From: Eustoma russellianum
Taxonomy: Eukaryota > Streptophyta > Magnoliopsida > Gentianales > Gentianaceae
Reading direction: 5' to 3'
NCBI GenBank assembly: GCA_036186865.1
Contig: AP025065.1
Coordinates: forward strand, 10,854,696 to 10,918,695
DNA: 64,000 bases
Of this stretch, positions 31,739-42,749 are shown one piece after another. Below the pieces are notes generated by a model. That model did no database searches. It saw only the letters and a program-made list of their open reading frames with translations, and had not been told where the DNA came from. Positions within the stretch are counted from its first letter, which is position 1; the number at the start of each line of letters is the position of its first letter. The translations under genes and the position numbers were made by a program.

Positions 31739-33372
31739 CAAAACGATTTTATGTATTTGGAACCATTTGTCTTTAGTATATTCATGGTGAAAGGGTTACA
31801 TGTGGTATAGAGATCAATTCTAAAAGGACTAGCCACTAAACCTATGCTTTGCAGATAACATTGTTGTGTATATTGTATAAATGTTTGAATGATTTTTATG
31901 ATTTAAAGAGTGTATATATATAGATCAATCTATTTATCTTATATAGATCAATTGATATCAAAAAAAATAAAATTAGAACCACACTGTTAAACATCGATCT
32001 CTCGATCTGGAGAACGTAGATCAATCGATGTACACTTCATCCTTAACCAAAAAGAATTAAAAATGAAACTACACTGCCTAACATCGATCTCTGAATCTAA
32101 AATATATAGATCAATCGATGTAGACTTCGGTCTTTAAATTTGAGACATAGATCGATCGATATTAATAACATGTTATATTTGATATTTTTAATATACATGA
32201 TAAAATATGTTGATGATGTGTTTTTATGCATACAACGTTTTATATATGTATGAATATAACGTTGTATGTATGTATGAATAATGATTTTGTGAGTAAACTT
32301 CTTGTAATAACCATATGTCTAACTTGCCGTGGAAGTGTCAATAACCTACCAATAAGGTCAAAAGAGTATTTTTGATCTTTTCAAGGTTTGTCTCTCAAGA
32401 AGAAATATAAAAGGATAGAAAGACAAGTATTATTGCCAAGACGTTTGCCATAAATGTGCATGTTCAATTTTCGGGGGCATTTTTGTCATATTGGTCACAA
32501 AGGCATTTTGGCTACTTACACAAGCTTATTTTTTGTGTAATGCTAAAATATTTATTGTATGGTTTTCATGGTCTTATTATATGGATTTCATGGTCTTCTT
32601 ATATATTTATAAACCATATATTATATTAGTATCGTTTTCAGTATTCGTGGAATTTCTTATATATTTAGGTATGAAATTTATATTGTCATACTGTATGGTA
32701 CTCATGGTCTTCTTGTATTGCTACTATGTAGTTTTTTACACATATAGAGGAACGGCTAAAAGGAATATTAGTCAGCGATGTATTCGAACTAGTTACAAAT
32801 ACCAAATATTCATGGTTTCAAAGAATATACTTAGGGACCTTGACACAAATAGTTTTGGGCTCCTTTTTATTTGAATTGCAGAATATAATTATATATTTTT
32901 AGTCCTCAAAATCGGCTGAGGCACGAAAGAGATCAAACTCTTTAGACTTGTTAAGTTGTTGAGAAGATTTGGTGATGTTTACTATGTCAACTATTCTTAT
33001 CATTTATCCATACATTTTTGCTCAACAAATCTGATGTCCTACCCTAATTTGGACATAAAAACGTGTCATGTGAATGTATGATAGACCACTTATATTTTGG
33101 CATACATGCGAGACTACAATGAATCAACCGACCAAATCGTGCCAAATCAGCTTTGTGTTCAAAATTTGCCAACAGGGCAGCTTGTTGCCATTCAGGGGGC
33201 TGATTTGAGGCAAAATGAAGCTGAAATGGTCAGCTTCTGTCCAAACTAATCAGATAAGAGGTTGGAGCAAAGGGTGGGATAAGGATGGAGAAAACAAAGG
33301 TGGAATATATTATCTTTTGAAGACGTATTTTCCACTTTATTTTGCTGAAAATTTGGGTCATCACTTGCTGAA
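31739..33372. other. AT-rich intergenic DNA, no gene supported
   Basis: The region continues the DNA interrupted by element C. A 127-codon open frame at 32491-32874 consists of repeated GGTCTTCTTATAT-like stretches and encodes a low-complexity aromatic peptide; I do not call it a gene. A two-unit repeat rich in ATCGAT lies at 31976-32165. Confidence 0.6.
31976..32165 (+). repeat. two-unit ~85-bp repeat with ATCGAT-rich cores
   Basis: AACATCGATCTC followed by AGATCAATCGATGTA occurs at about 32000-32030 and again at about 32080-32122, with related flanks (ACACTG, AAAAAGAATT). A third core, ATAGATCGATCGATATT, ends the stretch. Complementary ACATCGAT and ATCGATGT could pair within each unit, recalling the palindromes of LTR A. 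Confidence 0.55.
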
Positions 33373-33377
33373 ACTTA

Positions 33378-33707
33378 TGTAGAGAAAAAGAGGTTTGAGT
33401 GATTTCAAAATACATGATTTAAATGTGCATGACAACGTACATGGCATAAACGTGTGCATGACATATTGCATATAAGTTGCCTTATATAGTTCATATATAA
33501 TGTTGCGGTACTAACGAGCCATGAAGCGTTAAAGCTTACATCAAATGGCAAACATTTGTTGTGTTTGTACTATTTTCAGGTGCCACCATTAATGAACTAA
33601 ACTAGTTCATTAAGTGAAGTACTTAGTTAATTAAACTAAGTAGTTCATTAAAGGAAGCAACATTTGGACAAGGCACAAAGGCAACAAGATGAAGAAAGGA
33701 AAGTTTC
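33378..33707 (+). repeat. truncated 5' LTR of Sirevirus E
   Basis: About 330 bp from TGTAGAGAAAAAG match 34393-34722 closely, including the palindromic TAATGAACTA/TAGTTCATTA pair. After GAAAGGAAAGTTTC the two copies diverge at once, marking the deletion point. Confidence 0.9.
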
Positions 33708-34116
33708 TCCCTCTCCCCTCATCTCGTCATACTTCTTCTTCATATCATACGAAGCATAATTATGTGCCGTATAAATATAAGAAGAAGACTAGTACACCAC
33801 TCATTTCATCTCATCGTGCTTCTTATTCTTCATATCATACAAAGAGTAATCATGTGCCATATAGAAAGCCACTGATGCATGTGCGACATTCATATCATAC
33901 AAATGCGTCTAGATCACGCCCCGTGCATGTAAACCGAAATACATATCAAAAACGAAAACCACACTATACGCATAATAGGATTCTTGGCCAAAGGCCAAAC
34001 GCATCTGCCCCTAACGTATATTATGTTGCGCTTTCATCACCTTTCTCACCTTTTGGAAGACCTAGAAAGGTCACCCAAATTTGGGTACCAAAAGGGATAT
34101 TCTCAAAGGGTTGAAT
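33708..34116 (+). pseudogene. Sirevirus E gag-protease linker fragment
   Basis: An open stretch of about 130 codons is rich in Tyr-His-Thr-Lys repeats (SSYHTKHNYVPYK, SYHTKSNHVPYRK). It ends GRPRKVTQIWVPKG, the block that precedes the protease in Sirevirus polyproteins. The corresponding DNA of element F lies at about 43860-44170 on the minus strand. The apparent start codon at 33689 belongs to the LTR fragment and not to a gene. The stop is at 34112-34114. Confidence 0.65.
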
Positions 34117-34199
34117 AAATAACCCTTACAAACGCACGTTTGAGATTATTTAAAATACATGATTTTTTTACATGCTCTTTTCATATTTACAGGCATATT

Positions 34200-34392
34200 T
34201 TGATTGACTTTCTAAAATAAAAGGGGAGAGAAAGCATGATTTAAGGGAGAGAGAGATACTAATTGCATAAATTAAGGGGGAGCGACTTGGAATTTTGAAA
34301 TTCAAGTTCTGATTTATGCATGATTGAAGGGGGAGCGATAGGATTTAAATCATGAAAGTAGGTTATTTTGAAAATCATCAAAAGGGGGAGAT
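34200..34392 (+). promoter_or_regulatory. multiple polypurine tracts before 3' LTR of E
   Basis: Purine runs AAAAGGGGAGAGAAAG, AAGGGAGAGAGAGA, AAGGGGGAGCGA (twice) and AAAAGGGGGAGA occur at about 34217, 34241, 34273, 34326 and 34379. The last abuts the LTR. Repeated polypurine motifs at this place are a known Sirevirus trait. Confidence 0.75.
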
Positions 34393-37300
34393 TGTAGAGA
34401 AAAAGGGGTTTGAATGATTTCAAAATACATGATTTAAATGTGCATGACAATGTACATGACATAAACGTGTGCATGACATATTGCATATAAGTTGCCTTAT
34501 ATAGTTCATATATAATGTTGCGGTACTAACGAGCCATGAAGCGTTAAAGATTACATCAAATGGCAAACATTTGTTGTGTTTGTACTATTTTCAGGTGCCA
34601 CCATTAATGAACTAAACTAGTTCATTAAGTGAAGTACTTAGTTAATTAAACTAAGTAGTTCATTAAAGGAAGCAACATTTGGACAAGGCACAAAGGCAAC
34701 AAGATGAAGAAAGGAAAGTTTCCTCATCCTCCTCTCATAATATATACACGCCTACATATATATAAATATATATATTTTCAGTTTTTTTTTATAAAAAGGC
34801 ACATACACATGTATTCCAACGTACTACCGACACGTTATATATGTCACGTACGTACGTTAACGTCACACCACCATACTTAACTCATATTTATGAGTATATT
34901 CAGGTCTTATATCATATGATATAAGTCATGGTGATGACAAATTAAATACGACACGTTAAAAGGTTCTAAACCAAAAATTGTCGTATCGGACGAATACCGA
35001 AACTTCGTCAACTTGTCACGTACTTGCCATAAATAGATGGCCAGCCCCTACAATTCAAAAATATTCAAAAATTTCGCGGGTGTGATGTTTTGTGCATCCA
35101 TTAAATCATTCCATGTTGGCACACACAAATCACCCCACATTAAGGCCAAATTGTGGAGATTCCAATTTCAATTTTGTCACATGTAAAATGGCGCCACTTT
35201 AATCAGCCTTATAAGCTGAATATTAAAGTTTATATTATGTATATTATGTGTAACATAATATATATAACATGTGCAAAAAGTTGGAATTTAATTTGAGAAA
35301 AATCGGGTAATCGATAAACATCGAAAATTCGATTTTCTGCCTACACAACACATGGAACATTTTTGGCACATCATACGACATGTATCTAGACACTTTTTAC
35401 ATATGTCATACATCTTAAAGTGTTCTAGAAAATTAAATTAAGGGCTGAGTGGAATATGCCGTGTGTGTATTATTAAATGTGCACTATTTTACAAAGTTTG
35501 CAAAAATAAAATTCATCACATGTATATACATATCATATACGCCTATACAGCTGAGATGGAGCATATGTGGAGTTTTTTCTTTGGCATATTGATTGGTCAA
35601 GAATCAATCATACAAAGTTGGTGACACAAAGAAAGAAGCTACAAAAGATAACATTTCAAACAATGTCACATTTGTAACACATGCTGAAAATTTCAGCATG
35701 TGTGCTTTACAATGGCCGAATTTTAACTCTTGATGAACCATACTTTACCATCTTGAATCATGAGGATTAATTGAGGATGTTATGGTAATGTTTTGAATTG
35801 ATTATGAAATTAAAATGGTGATATTTTTAATATCACACATGCTGAAAATTTCAGCATGTGTGTAATGCATAGTGGCCGATTTTTAGGTCACATTGGGGAC
35901 TAGTTTTTATTCCATACATGATGAGAATATTGTATACTAAATGGTGATTGAATTATCTTTTGATTTCAAGAAATAAATCAAATCAAACTTGGCAACATTT
36001 TGAATAGAATACAAATGTTTCACATGCTGAAATTTCAGCATGTAAAGTGTCATCATGGCCGAATTTTTCATGCCCTTTTGGAGTTATTTTCCTAGCTAAT
36101 TTTGGGTGATAATCTTGTGAGTTATGACAACTATTTTATGATGATTTTGGCACATGTTTTAAGTGTTATTCTCAGATTTTCTTAGTCATCAAGTGATGAC
36201 AACATTCAACCAATCAATGAGTGCCAAGTAAGCAAAAGTTAAATGATCATCCAATAAGGAGGTGCCAAGTAAGCAAGATCATGTCACAATGATGCCACAC
36301 ATTCTCCTAAGGACTTAGAAGACAATTTTCAAGAGGGGAATGCACCAAAGGGGGCGGCCAAGACTTGTTGAAAAGAAGGAAGAAGAACAAAACAAGAACA
36401 CGAACAAGAGTTGCAAATTCAAAGATCAAAAATTATTCTAGCCTTCTTCTTCTACACTCTCTTTCTTTCTTCTTCCTAAACGCCTATTGTACTTATATTC
36501 ATATTCTTGAATAGGCTTATCTTAGACCACCACACATTCTTTATCTTTGTAAAAGATTGATCAAGGTGTGATCAATCTTCAATCTTGCAAGGTAGTGGTG
36601 TTCGTGCGTATTGTATTCATCATACAAGGTTTGTAAAGGGTTGGAGTTGGTGTGTAACTCCATCAACCCTGTGGTAAGGTGTTTTTGAGTTGTGTGATTA
36701 GTGTGAACCGAGGAAGGTGTTCCTCGAAGACTGGAGTAGGTTGTTTATAACCGAACCAGTATAAAATTCTTTGTGTCATTTACTTTCAACACTGATTTTC
36801 TGTTTCAGCACTGTTTACTGTTTTTAATCACGTCCGTAAAAATAGTAAACGAATTTCAAAAATCACGAAACTTTCAGAAAACATCTACACACGTTTTAAG
36901 GTTCTTTTGGCACAAGTTTAAACCCTCTTAGACAAGTATAAGTCACCCAAACGTCTAAAGTTCTGAGACTAGTGCAGTCTGATTTTTAGGCTTGCAAAGG
37001 TTGAGACTTTGATCGTATTTGACTAACTTCCCAAAAGAATTTTTCAAAACTGTTTCAACCAATTTAAATACAACTTATAAGGGGTTAGTCTTTAAATTTT
37101 CAGAGCATTTGGAGTTACACACAAATAGGAATAAATTTTTCAAATCAGTCTACCGTTTCTGGCAGATTTGCGTAATCTGACCACCAACAAATTTTCAAGT
37201 GGTTAAAGGTTGAATTTAAATCTGAAATTTTTAGGAGATACTTATGACATTTGAGGCTAAGTTCTCTCCAAATTTCAGAATTTTTGAAGACCTGCAACCT

Positions 37301-37443
37301 AGTTTTGAAAATGTTTTAAAACTGGTCCTGAAAACAGAAACTGTTTTCAGAAGTTGGGTTTTTGGTTTAAAACTATTTTAAAAACCACACTTTCCGCACC
37401 CACTATTCAACCGCTCTTCTAGTGGTGCCTTGCAGATCCTACA
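34393..37443 (+). repeat. 3' LTR of Sirevirus E
   Basis: This 3051-bp LTR runs from TGTAGAGAAAAAG to GATCCTACA. It holds three copies of a CACATGCTGA...TCAGCATGTG palindrome (35678-35702, 35836-35860, 36021-36043) and a TATATCATATGATATA palindrome near 34907. It is the opposite-strand homologue of 37890-40567 and 45828-48453. Confidence 0.9.
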
Positions 37444-37448
37444 ACTTA

Positions 37449-37659
37449 GTGTTCCAATCAAATAGCTTGAAGATGCCAAGTATGATAAGTGATGAGGTGT
37501 TTATCCAATCAGTTTAAGACACATAAGAATAATGACATGGTGATGACAAGGTGATATCCAAGTCAGCCCAGTGACGGTCGTCGACGGTGCTCCCAGAATC
37601 TTCCTCCAGGCAACAGCCAGTAATAAATTGCCACCCACGAATTATAGACTGATATACAT
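37449..37659. other. unassigned DNA between Sirevirus E and a gag fragment
   Basis: I find no match to the other elements and no credible gene in these ~210 bp. Confidence 0.5.
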
Positions 37660-37889
37660 TTTCATTTGATACTATAATTCTCTTGAGTCTCTTGGTAAAG
37701 TTTTCTCTACACAGGAACAGGTCCAAAAGGTATTAAGAAGTCTCCCATCTGAATAGAACCCTAAAGTCACAACAATTGAGGAGAGTAAAGAAACAAAATC
37801 AATAAAAATAGAGGAACTAATCGGATCGCTAAAGGTATACGAAAACAAACTTACATTAAGGAAATCAGAATCAACTTCAAAACAAGGTA
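37660..37889 (+). pseudogene. gag: stray Sirevirus gag fragment, plus strand
   Basis: The stretch encodes SLGKVFSTQEQVQKVLRSLP followed by a stop and IEESKETKSIKIEELIGSLK. It matches the gag of element F (minus strand, about 45070-45290) but lies on the opposite strand. It runs without a gap into the inverted end of F's 3' LTR, sharing GTAA at the junction. It is about 75 codons of a gag gene left by a rearrangement. Confidence 0.8.
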
Positions 37890-40158
37890 AGGCACCACTA
37901 GAAAGGGGGGTTGAATAGTGGGTGCGGAAAATTTGGTTTTTTAAAATATTTTGACCCAAAAACTCAACTTCTGAAAACAGTTTCGGTTTTCAGATCCTGA
38001 TTTAAAACGTTTGAATGACTAGGTTACAGACCTTCAGAAATTCTGAAATTTGGAGAGATTCCACTCTCAGATATTCTGAGTATCTCCTAAAACTTTCAAA
38101 TTAAAATTCAACCTCTACCCCTTTGGAAACACGTTTGTGGTCAGATTGCACGAATCTACTAGAAACAGTACTTTGATTTGAAAATTTTATTCCGATTAAT
38201 CCGTAACCCCAAATGGTCTGAAAATTTAATGAAAAAACCCTTAAGACATGTATTGTAATGAGTTGAAACAGTTTTGAAAAATGCCTTTGGGAAGTATGTC
38301 AAATACGTTTAATTTCTCAACCTTTGCAAGTCTGAAAATCAGATTATACTAGTCTCAGATCTATTAACGTTTGATTGACTTATACTTGTTCAAATGAGTT
38401 GAAACTTGTGCCAAATGAAACTTAATAGGTTTGGCTATGTTTCTGCAAAATTTTACAATTTTTGAAATTCGTTTGCTATTTCTAAGATTGCGACGAAATG
38501 GATGCAGAATGCTGGAGACTGAAATAACTGTGCAGTAAAGTAAAGAACACAGGATTTTATACTGGTTCGGTTAACTCAACCTACTCCAGTCTTCGAGGAC
38601 ACCTTCCTCGGTTATCACTAAACAAAATTAACACCTTACCACAAGATTTGCTGGAGTTACACACCAACTTCACCCTTAAACAAACGTTACAAGCAATCAC
38701 ACGATCACGAACACCACCACCGAACGGATGAAGGTTTGATTACACCTTGATCAAATTTTTACAATTTAAAACTTGTATGCGGTCTAATCAAAGCCTATTC
38801 AGTATATTGAATATAAGAACAATTGGCTTGAGAGAAGAAGAATAAGAAAGAAATGTAGAAGAAGAGAGTATAGAGTCTTTTTGCACTTTGGAAATTATGA
38901 GAGTTGTCTTGCATTTGTGGCTCTCTTCTTTTTATCTAGTCTTGGCCGCCCCCTAAGGCTTTTCTTCACCTTGAGAATTCTCTTAATGCCTTGTGTAGAT
39001 GTGACACCATCTTGCTTACTTGGCACAACTTGATTGGATGATTGTCTTGTCGTTGCTTACTTGACACTCTTTGATTGGATGAGTTTTGTCACCATTTGGT
39101 GGCTGTACAAATCTTAGAATAAAATGAAAAACATGTGCCAAATAAAGTTCAAAACATTTCCAAATATTCTACAATCAATCCCTTCAAATTTAGGAAGCAA
39201 ATTAGTCACCAACATGGTAGTAAAAATCGGCCACTAAGTCTCACATGCTAAATTTTCAGCATGTGTTTGATATGCTAAAAGATTTGAATTGTTACCTTGT
39301 GTAGCTCCCTCCCTTATGTCACTAACCTTGTGTTGATTATTCTCCACCAATTGAGATGCCAACTAAGCTCCACATAAGCTCCACCAAGCTGAGAATGGCG
39401 TGTATATGCATCTTGAACATGTGCTGAATTTTACTTTTGTAAACTTTGTCAAATATTGCACAATAATTACACATGTATGGTATACTCCAATCAGTCCTAA
39501 TTTGAATATTCTAGTGAACTTTAATATGTATTGAATATGTAAAAAGTGTCTAGATACATGTTACATGTCATGCCCAAAAAAACGTTCCATGTGTTGTGTT
39601 TGTAGAAAACAAAATTTTCGACTTCTGTCGATTACGCGATTTTTCTCCGATTAAATTCAAACTTTTTGCAAATATTATATATATTATATCACACATAATA
39701 TACATAAAATAAATTAAATATTCAGCTCATAAGGGCTGAGATATAGGCGCTCACATGTGACAAAATAGGTTGAATTTGAAATCTCCACAATTTGGCCTTA
39801 ATTGGGGGTGACTTGCGTGTGGCAGCATGAAATGATTTCATGGCTAAGTATACCAAGTGAGCCACGAAATTTGTGTCCATTTTTGAAGTATGGGGCTGGA
39901 CGTCTATATATGGCAAGTACGTGACACGTTAGCGAAGTTTCGGTAGTTACCCGATACGACAATTTTTGGTTTATAACCTTGTAACGTGCCGTAATAATTT
40001 TGTCATCACCATGACCTATATCATATGATATAAGACCTGAATGTACTCATAAATATGAGGTAAGTATAGTGTTGTGACGTTGACGTATGTTTGTAATATA
40101 TGTAACGTGTTGGTAGTACGTCGGAATATATGTGTATTGTGTCTTTTTATAAAAAATA

Positions 40159-40213
<55 letters not shown>

Positions 40214-40567
40214 GTTTGAATGGATGTAGAAGGAGACTTTCCATTCTTTAATTTGTTGCCATCATGCCTTCTCTAAATATATCTCCATTTAATGAACTAC
40301 TTAGTTCATTTAACTAAGTACTTCACTTAATGAACTAGTTTAGTTCATTAATGGTGGCACCTGAAAATAGTTCAAACACAACAAATGTTTGCCATTTGAT
40401 GTAATCTTTATAGCTTCATGGCTTGTAAGTACGACAACATTATATATAAAGTATATAAGGCAAGTTTATCATAAAAACGTGTCAAGTAATAAATTTGTCA
40501 TGCATTTCTTAAACACGTTGTATTTAAATCATATATTCGTAAATCACTCAAACTCTTTTTCTCAACA
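37890..40567 (-). repeat. 3' LTR of Sirevirus F (terminal bases lost)
   Basis: Read on the minus strand it starts TGTTGAGAAAAAG at 40567. Its far end lacks the TGTAGGACCT (plus-strand) terminus seen at 45828 and 62567. It includes a (TA)n run (40162-40210) and one CACATGCTAA...TCAGCATGTG palindrome (39242-39265). Confidence 0.88.
40162..40210. repeat. (TA)n microsatellite in 3' LTR of F
   Basis: About 49 bp of pure AT dinucleotide. The same LTR position in the 5' LTR is also an AT run (48064-48115), while element E has only a short interrupted one near 34757. Confidence 0.95.
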
Positions 40568-40798
40568 ATCTCTCCCTTTTGATGATTTACAAAATAACAC
40601 TATTTCATGATTTAAATTTAACCGCTCCCCTCCAATCGTGCACAAATTCAAATTTTGAATTTTGAATTCTCTCCCCTTGATTTTTGCAATCAATCACTCT
40701 CGCTCTCCCTTAAATCATGCACTCTCGCTCCCCCTTTATTTTGTAAATAAAATCAAAAGAGCATGTAAAGATGGAAAGACATATCAAGCTATATCAAA
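40568..40798 (-). promoter_or_regulatory. purine-rich 3' leader with repeated polypurine tracts, Sirevirus F
   Basis: On the minus strand the motifs AAAGGGGGAGCGAGA, AAGGGAGAGCGAGAG, AAGGGGAGAGAA, GGAGGGGAGCGG and AAAAGGGAGAGA follow one another, the last touching the LTR start at 40567. The arrangement matches 34200-34392 of element E. Confidence 0.75.
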
Positions 40799-42721
40799 TC
40801 AGCAGAAATCATGCCTAATTTTGAGCATAGATTTTCGTGCCTTAGTGAATATGTCGGCTATTTGTGCTTCAGTGCGTACATGTTGTATAACAATATCACC
40901 ATTATTCACGTGATCACGAAGAAATTGATATCGTACTTCTACGTGCTTTACCTTAGAATGTAGTACGGGGTTCTTAGATACATTTATAGCAGTCATGCTA
41001 TCACAATAAATGTGAATGCGATTTACCATGATTCCAAAATCAGAAAGTTGTTGTCTTAACCATAGAAGTGGTGTGCAACAAAAACTAAGTGTTATGTATT
41101 CAGCTTCTGTAGTAGATAATGCCACACTCTCTTGCTTTTTTGAAAACCAAGAAATTAATGAATTTCCTATAAATTGACAAGTGTCACTTGTGCTTTTTCT
41201 ATCTATTTTGCATCCACCATAATCTGCATCAGTATAAGCATGCAAGTCAAATTCACAATTTTTATCATACCAAATTTCTAAAGTGGGGGTGTGCTTAATG
41301 TATCGAAATATTCTTTTTACAGCATTATAGTGAGACATTTTAGGTTGGCTTTGAAAACATGCACACATACATACACTAAACATGATATCGGGTCTACTTG
41401 CGGTAAGATAAAGCAAAGAACCAATCATAGACCTATATAAAGCATTACCAAAGTCTTTTCCATTTTCATCCTTATCTAGTTTAGTGGTGACACTCATAGG
41501 GGTGGGGGATGGTTTCAAGTTCTCAAAATTGAAATTTTTAATCATGTCATTCACATATTTAACTTGACTTATGTGAATGCCTTTACTAGTTTGTTTAATT
41601 TGCAAGCCAAGAAAGTAATTCAATTCACCAACCATAGACATTTCAAATTCGGATTTCATGCAAAATTCAAATTTTTCAACAAGTTTATGAGATGTAGATC
41701 CAAAAATAATGTCATCAACATAAATTTGAATGATTAGTAAATCCGATTTATCTTGTTTCGAGAATAAGGTGCTATCTATGGTGCCTTTTTTAAATCTATT
41801 TTCTAAAAGAAAAGTAGTAAAACGATTATACCAAGTCCTAGGTGCTTGTTTTAATCCATATAGTGCTTTCTTTAATTTGTACATGTGATCGGGATATTTT
41901 AAATCTTCAAAACCGGGTGGTTGCTTCACGTATACTTCTTCTTGTATAAAGCCATTTAAAAATGCACTTTTTACGTCCATTTGATAGAGTTTAAAATCTT
42001 TCATGCAAGCAATAGCAAATAATAATCGTATGCCTTTTAAACGTGCTACGGGTGCAAATGTTTCATCGTAGTCTATTCCTTCTTCTTGATTATATCCTTG
42101 TGCTACAAGTCTCGCCTTCTTTTGAACAACTTTACCTTCTTCATTCATTTTATTTCTAAAGACCCACTTTGTGCCTATTATTGTCTTATCTTGTGGTCGT
42201 GGAACTAAATCCCATACATCATTTCTTACGGATCGATTTAATTCATCATGCATAACATCAATCCAAAAAGAATCATTCAAAGCATCAACAACGTTCTTAG
42301 GCTCAATTTCGGATATCATAGCATGAAATTGATTTATTTCATTCGGATTTATTCTTCTACGTTGTCGGACACCTTGAGTAATATCGCCTATAATGAGATC
42401 GTATGGATGATCCCTATGCCATCTTGGTTGATTATTCTCTAAGTTATCATGCATTTCTAGTGTATTTGATTCATCATGTACGTCATCATCTAACACGGGC
42501 TTTAGTTCAAAATCATCATCATATTCTTTTTCTTTTTCAAACTCACCAAATTCATTAAACTTCACATTAATAGATTCTAGAATTTGTCTAGTGATAGGAT
42601 CATAACATTTATATGCTTTGGAATTCACAGAATATCCAACAAAGATGCATTCAATTGATTTAGATTCAAATTTATCTAGATTATCTTTTGTATTCAAAAC
42701 AAAACATTTACAACCAAACAC
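40799..42721 (-). CDS. pol: Sirevirus F reverse transcriptase-RNase H frame
   Basis: This is an uninterrupted 640-residue frame. It opens with the end of integrase (FGCKCFVLNTKD, FVGYS). The RT follows from about residue 165 (IGTKWVFRNKMNEEG, KARLVAQGYNQEEG, MDVKSAFLNG, LKKALYGLKQAPR) with catalytic YVDD at residues 334-337. RNase H follows from about 490: YTDADYGG (496), STTEAEY (536), YCDSMTAI (572), KVKHVEVRYQFLRD (590). The first Met is internal to the polyprotein; upstream, a stop and frameshift near 42735-42750 separate it from the integrase core. It is a polyprotein remnant and not an independent gene. The open frame suggests a fairly young element. Confidence 0.85.
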   Translation of the reverse strand: MFGCKCFVLNTKDNLDKFESKSIECIFVGYSVNSKAYKCYDPITRQILESINVKFNEFGEFEKEKEYDDDFELKPVLDDDVHDESNTLEMHDNLENNQPRWHRDHPYDLIIGDITQGVRQRRRINPNEINQFHAMISEIEPKNVVDALNDSFWIDVMHDELNRSVRNDVWDLVPRPQDKTIIGTKWVFRNKMNEEGKVVQKKARLVAQGYNQEEGIDYDETFAPVARLKGIRLLFAIACMKDFKLYQMDVKSAFLNGFIQEEVYVKQPPGFEDLKYPDHMYKLKKALYGLKQAPRTWYNRFTTFLLENRFKKGTIDSTLFSKQDKSDLLIIQIYVDDIIFGSTSHKLVEKFEFCMKSEFEMSMVGELNYFLGLQIKQTSKGIHISQVKYVNDMIKNFNFENLKPSPTPMSVTTKLDKDENGKDFGNALYRSMIGSLLYLTASRPDIMFSVCMCACFQSQPKMSHYNAVKRIFRYIKHTPTLEIWYDKNCEFDLHAYTDADYGGCKIDRKSTSDTCQFIGNSLISWFSKKQESVALSTTEAEYITLSFCCTPLLWLRQQLSDFGIMVNRIHIYCDSMTAINVSKNPVLHSKVKHVEVRYQFLRDHVNNGDIVIQHVRTEAQIADIFTKARKSMLKIRHDFC

Positions 42722-42749
42722 ACGAAAGTAATCAATTTAAGGCATGCGA

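Larger units (their letters stand above)
33378..37443 (+). mobile_element. Sirevirus (Ty1/copia) deletion derivative E
   Basis: It is flanked by the 5-bp repeat ACTTA (33373-33377 and 37444-37448). It consists of the first ~330 bp of an LTR, a short internal piece of the gag-protease linker, a purine-rich 3' leader and a complete 3' LTR (34393-37443). Everything between the LTR start and the linker, and from the linker to the 3' end of pol, is missing. Because both outer ends and the target repeat are intact, the deletions arose inside an inserted or transposing copy. Confidence 0.88.

Noticed and set aside
32491..32874. 127-codon plus-strand open frame
   Set aside because: Low-complexity, aromatic-rich translation of AT-rich repeated GGTCTTCTTATAT-like DNA; no domain, no homologous copy elsewhere in the window.
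33689..34114. Independent 141-codon gene
   Set aside because: Its first codons are LTR sequence and the remainder is the gag-protease linker of a Sirevirus; it is a fusion created by deletion.
40568..40798. Envelope-like third gene of Sirevirus F
   Set aside because: Some Sireviruses carry one between pol and the 3' LTR, but only 230 bp of purine-rich leader is present here.
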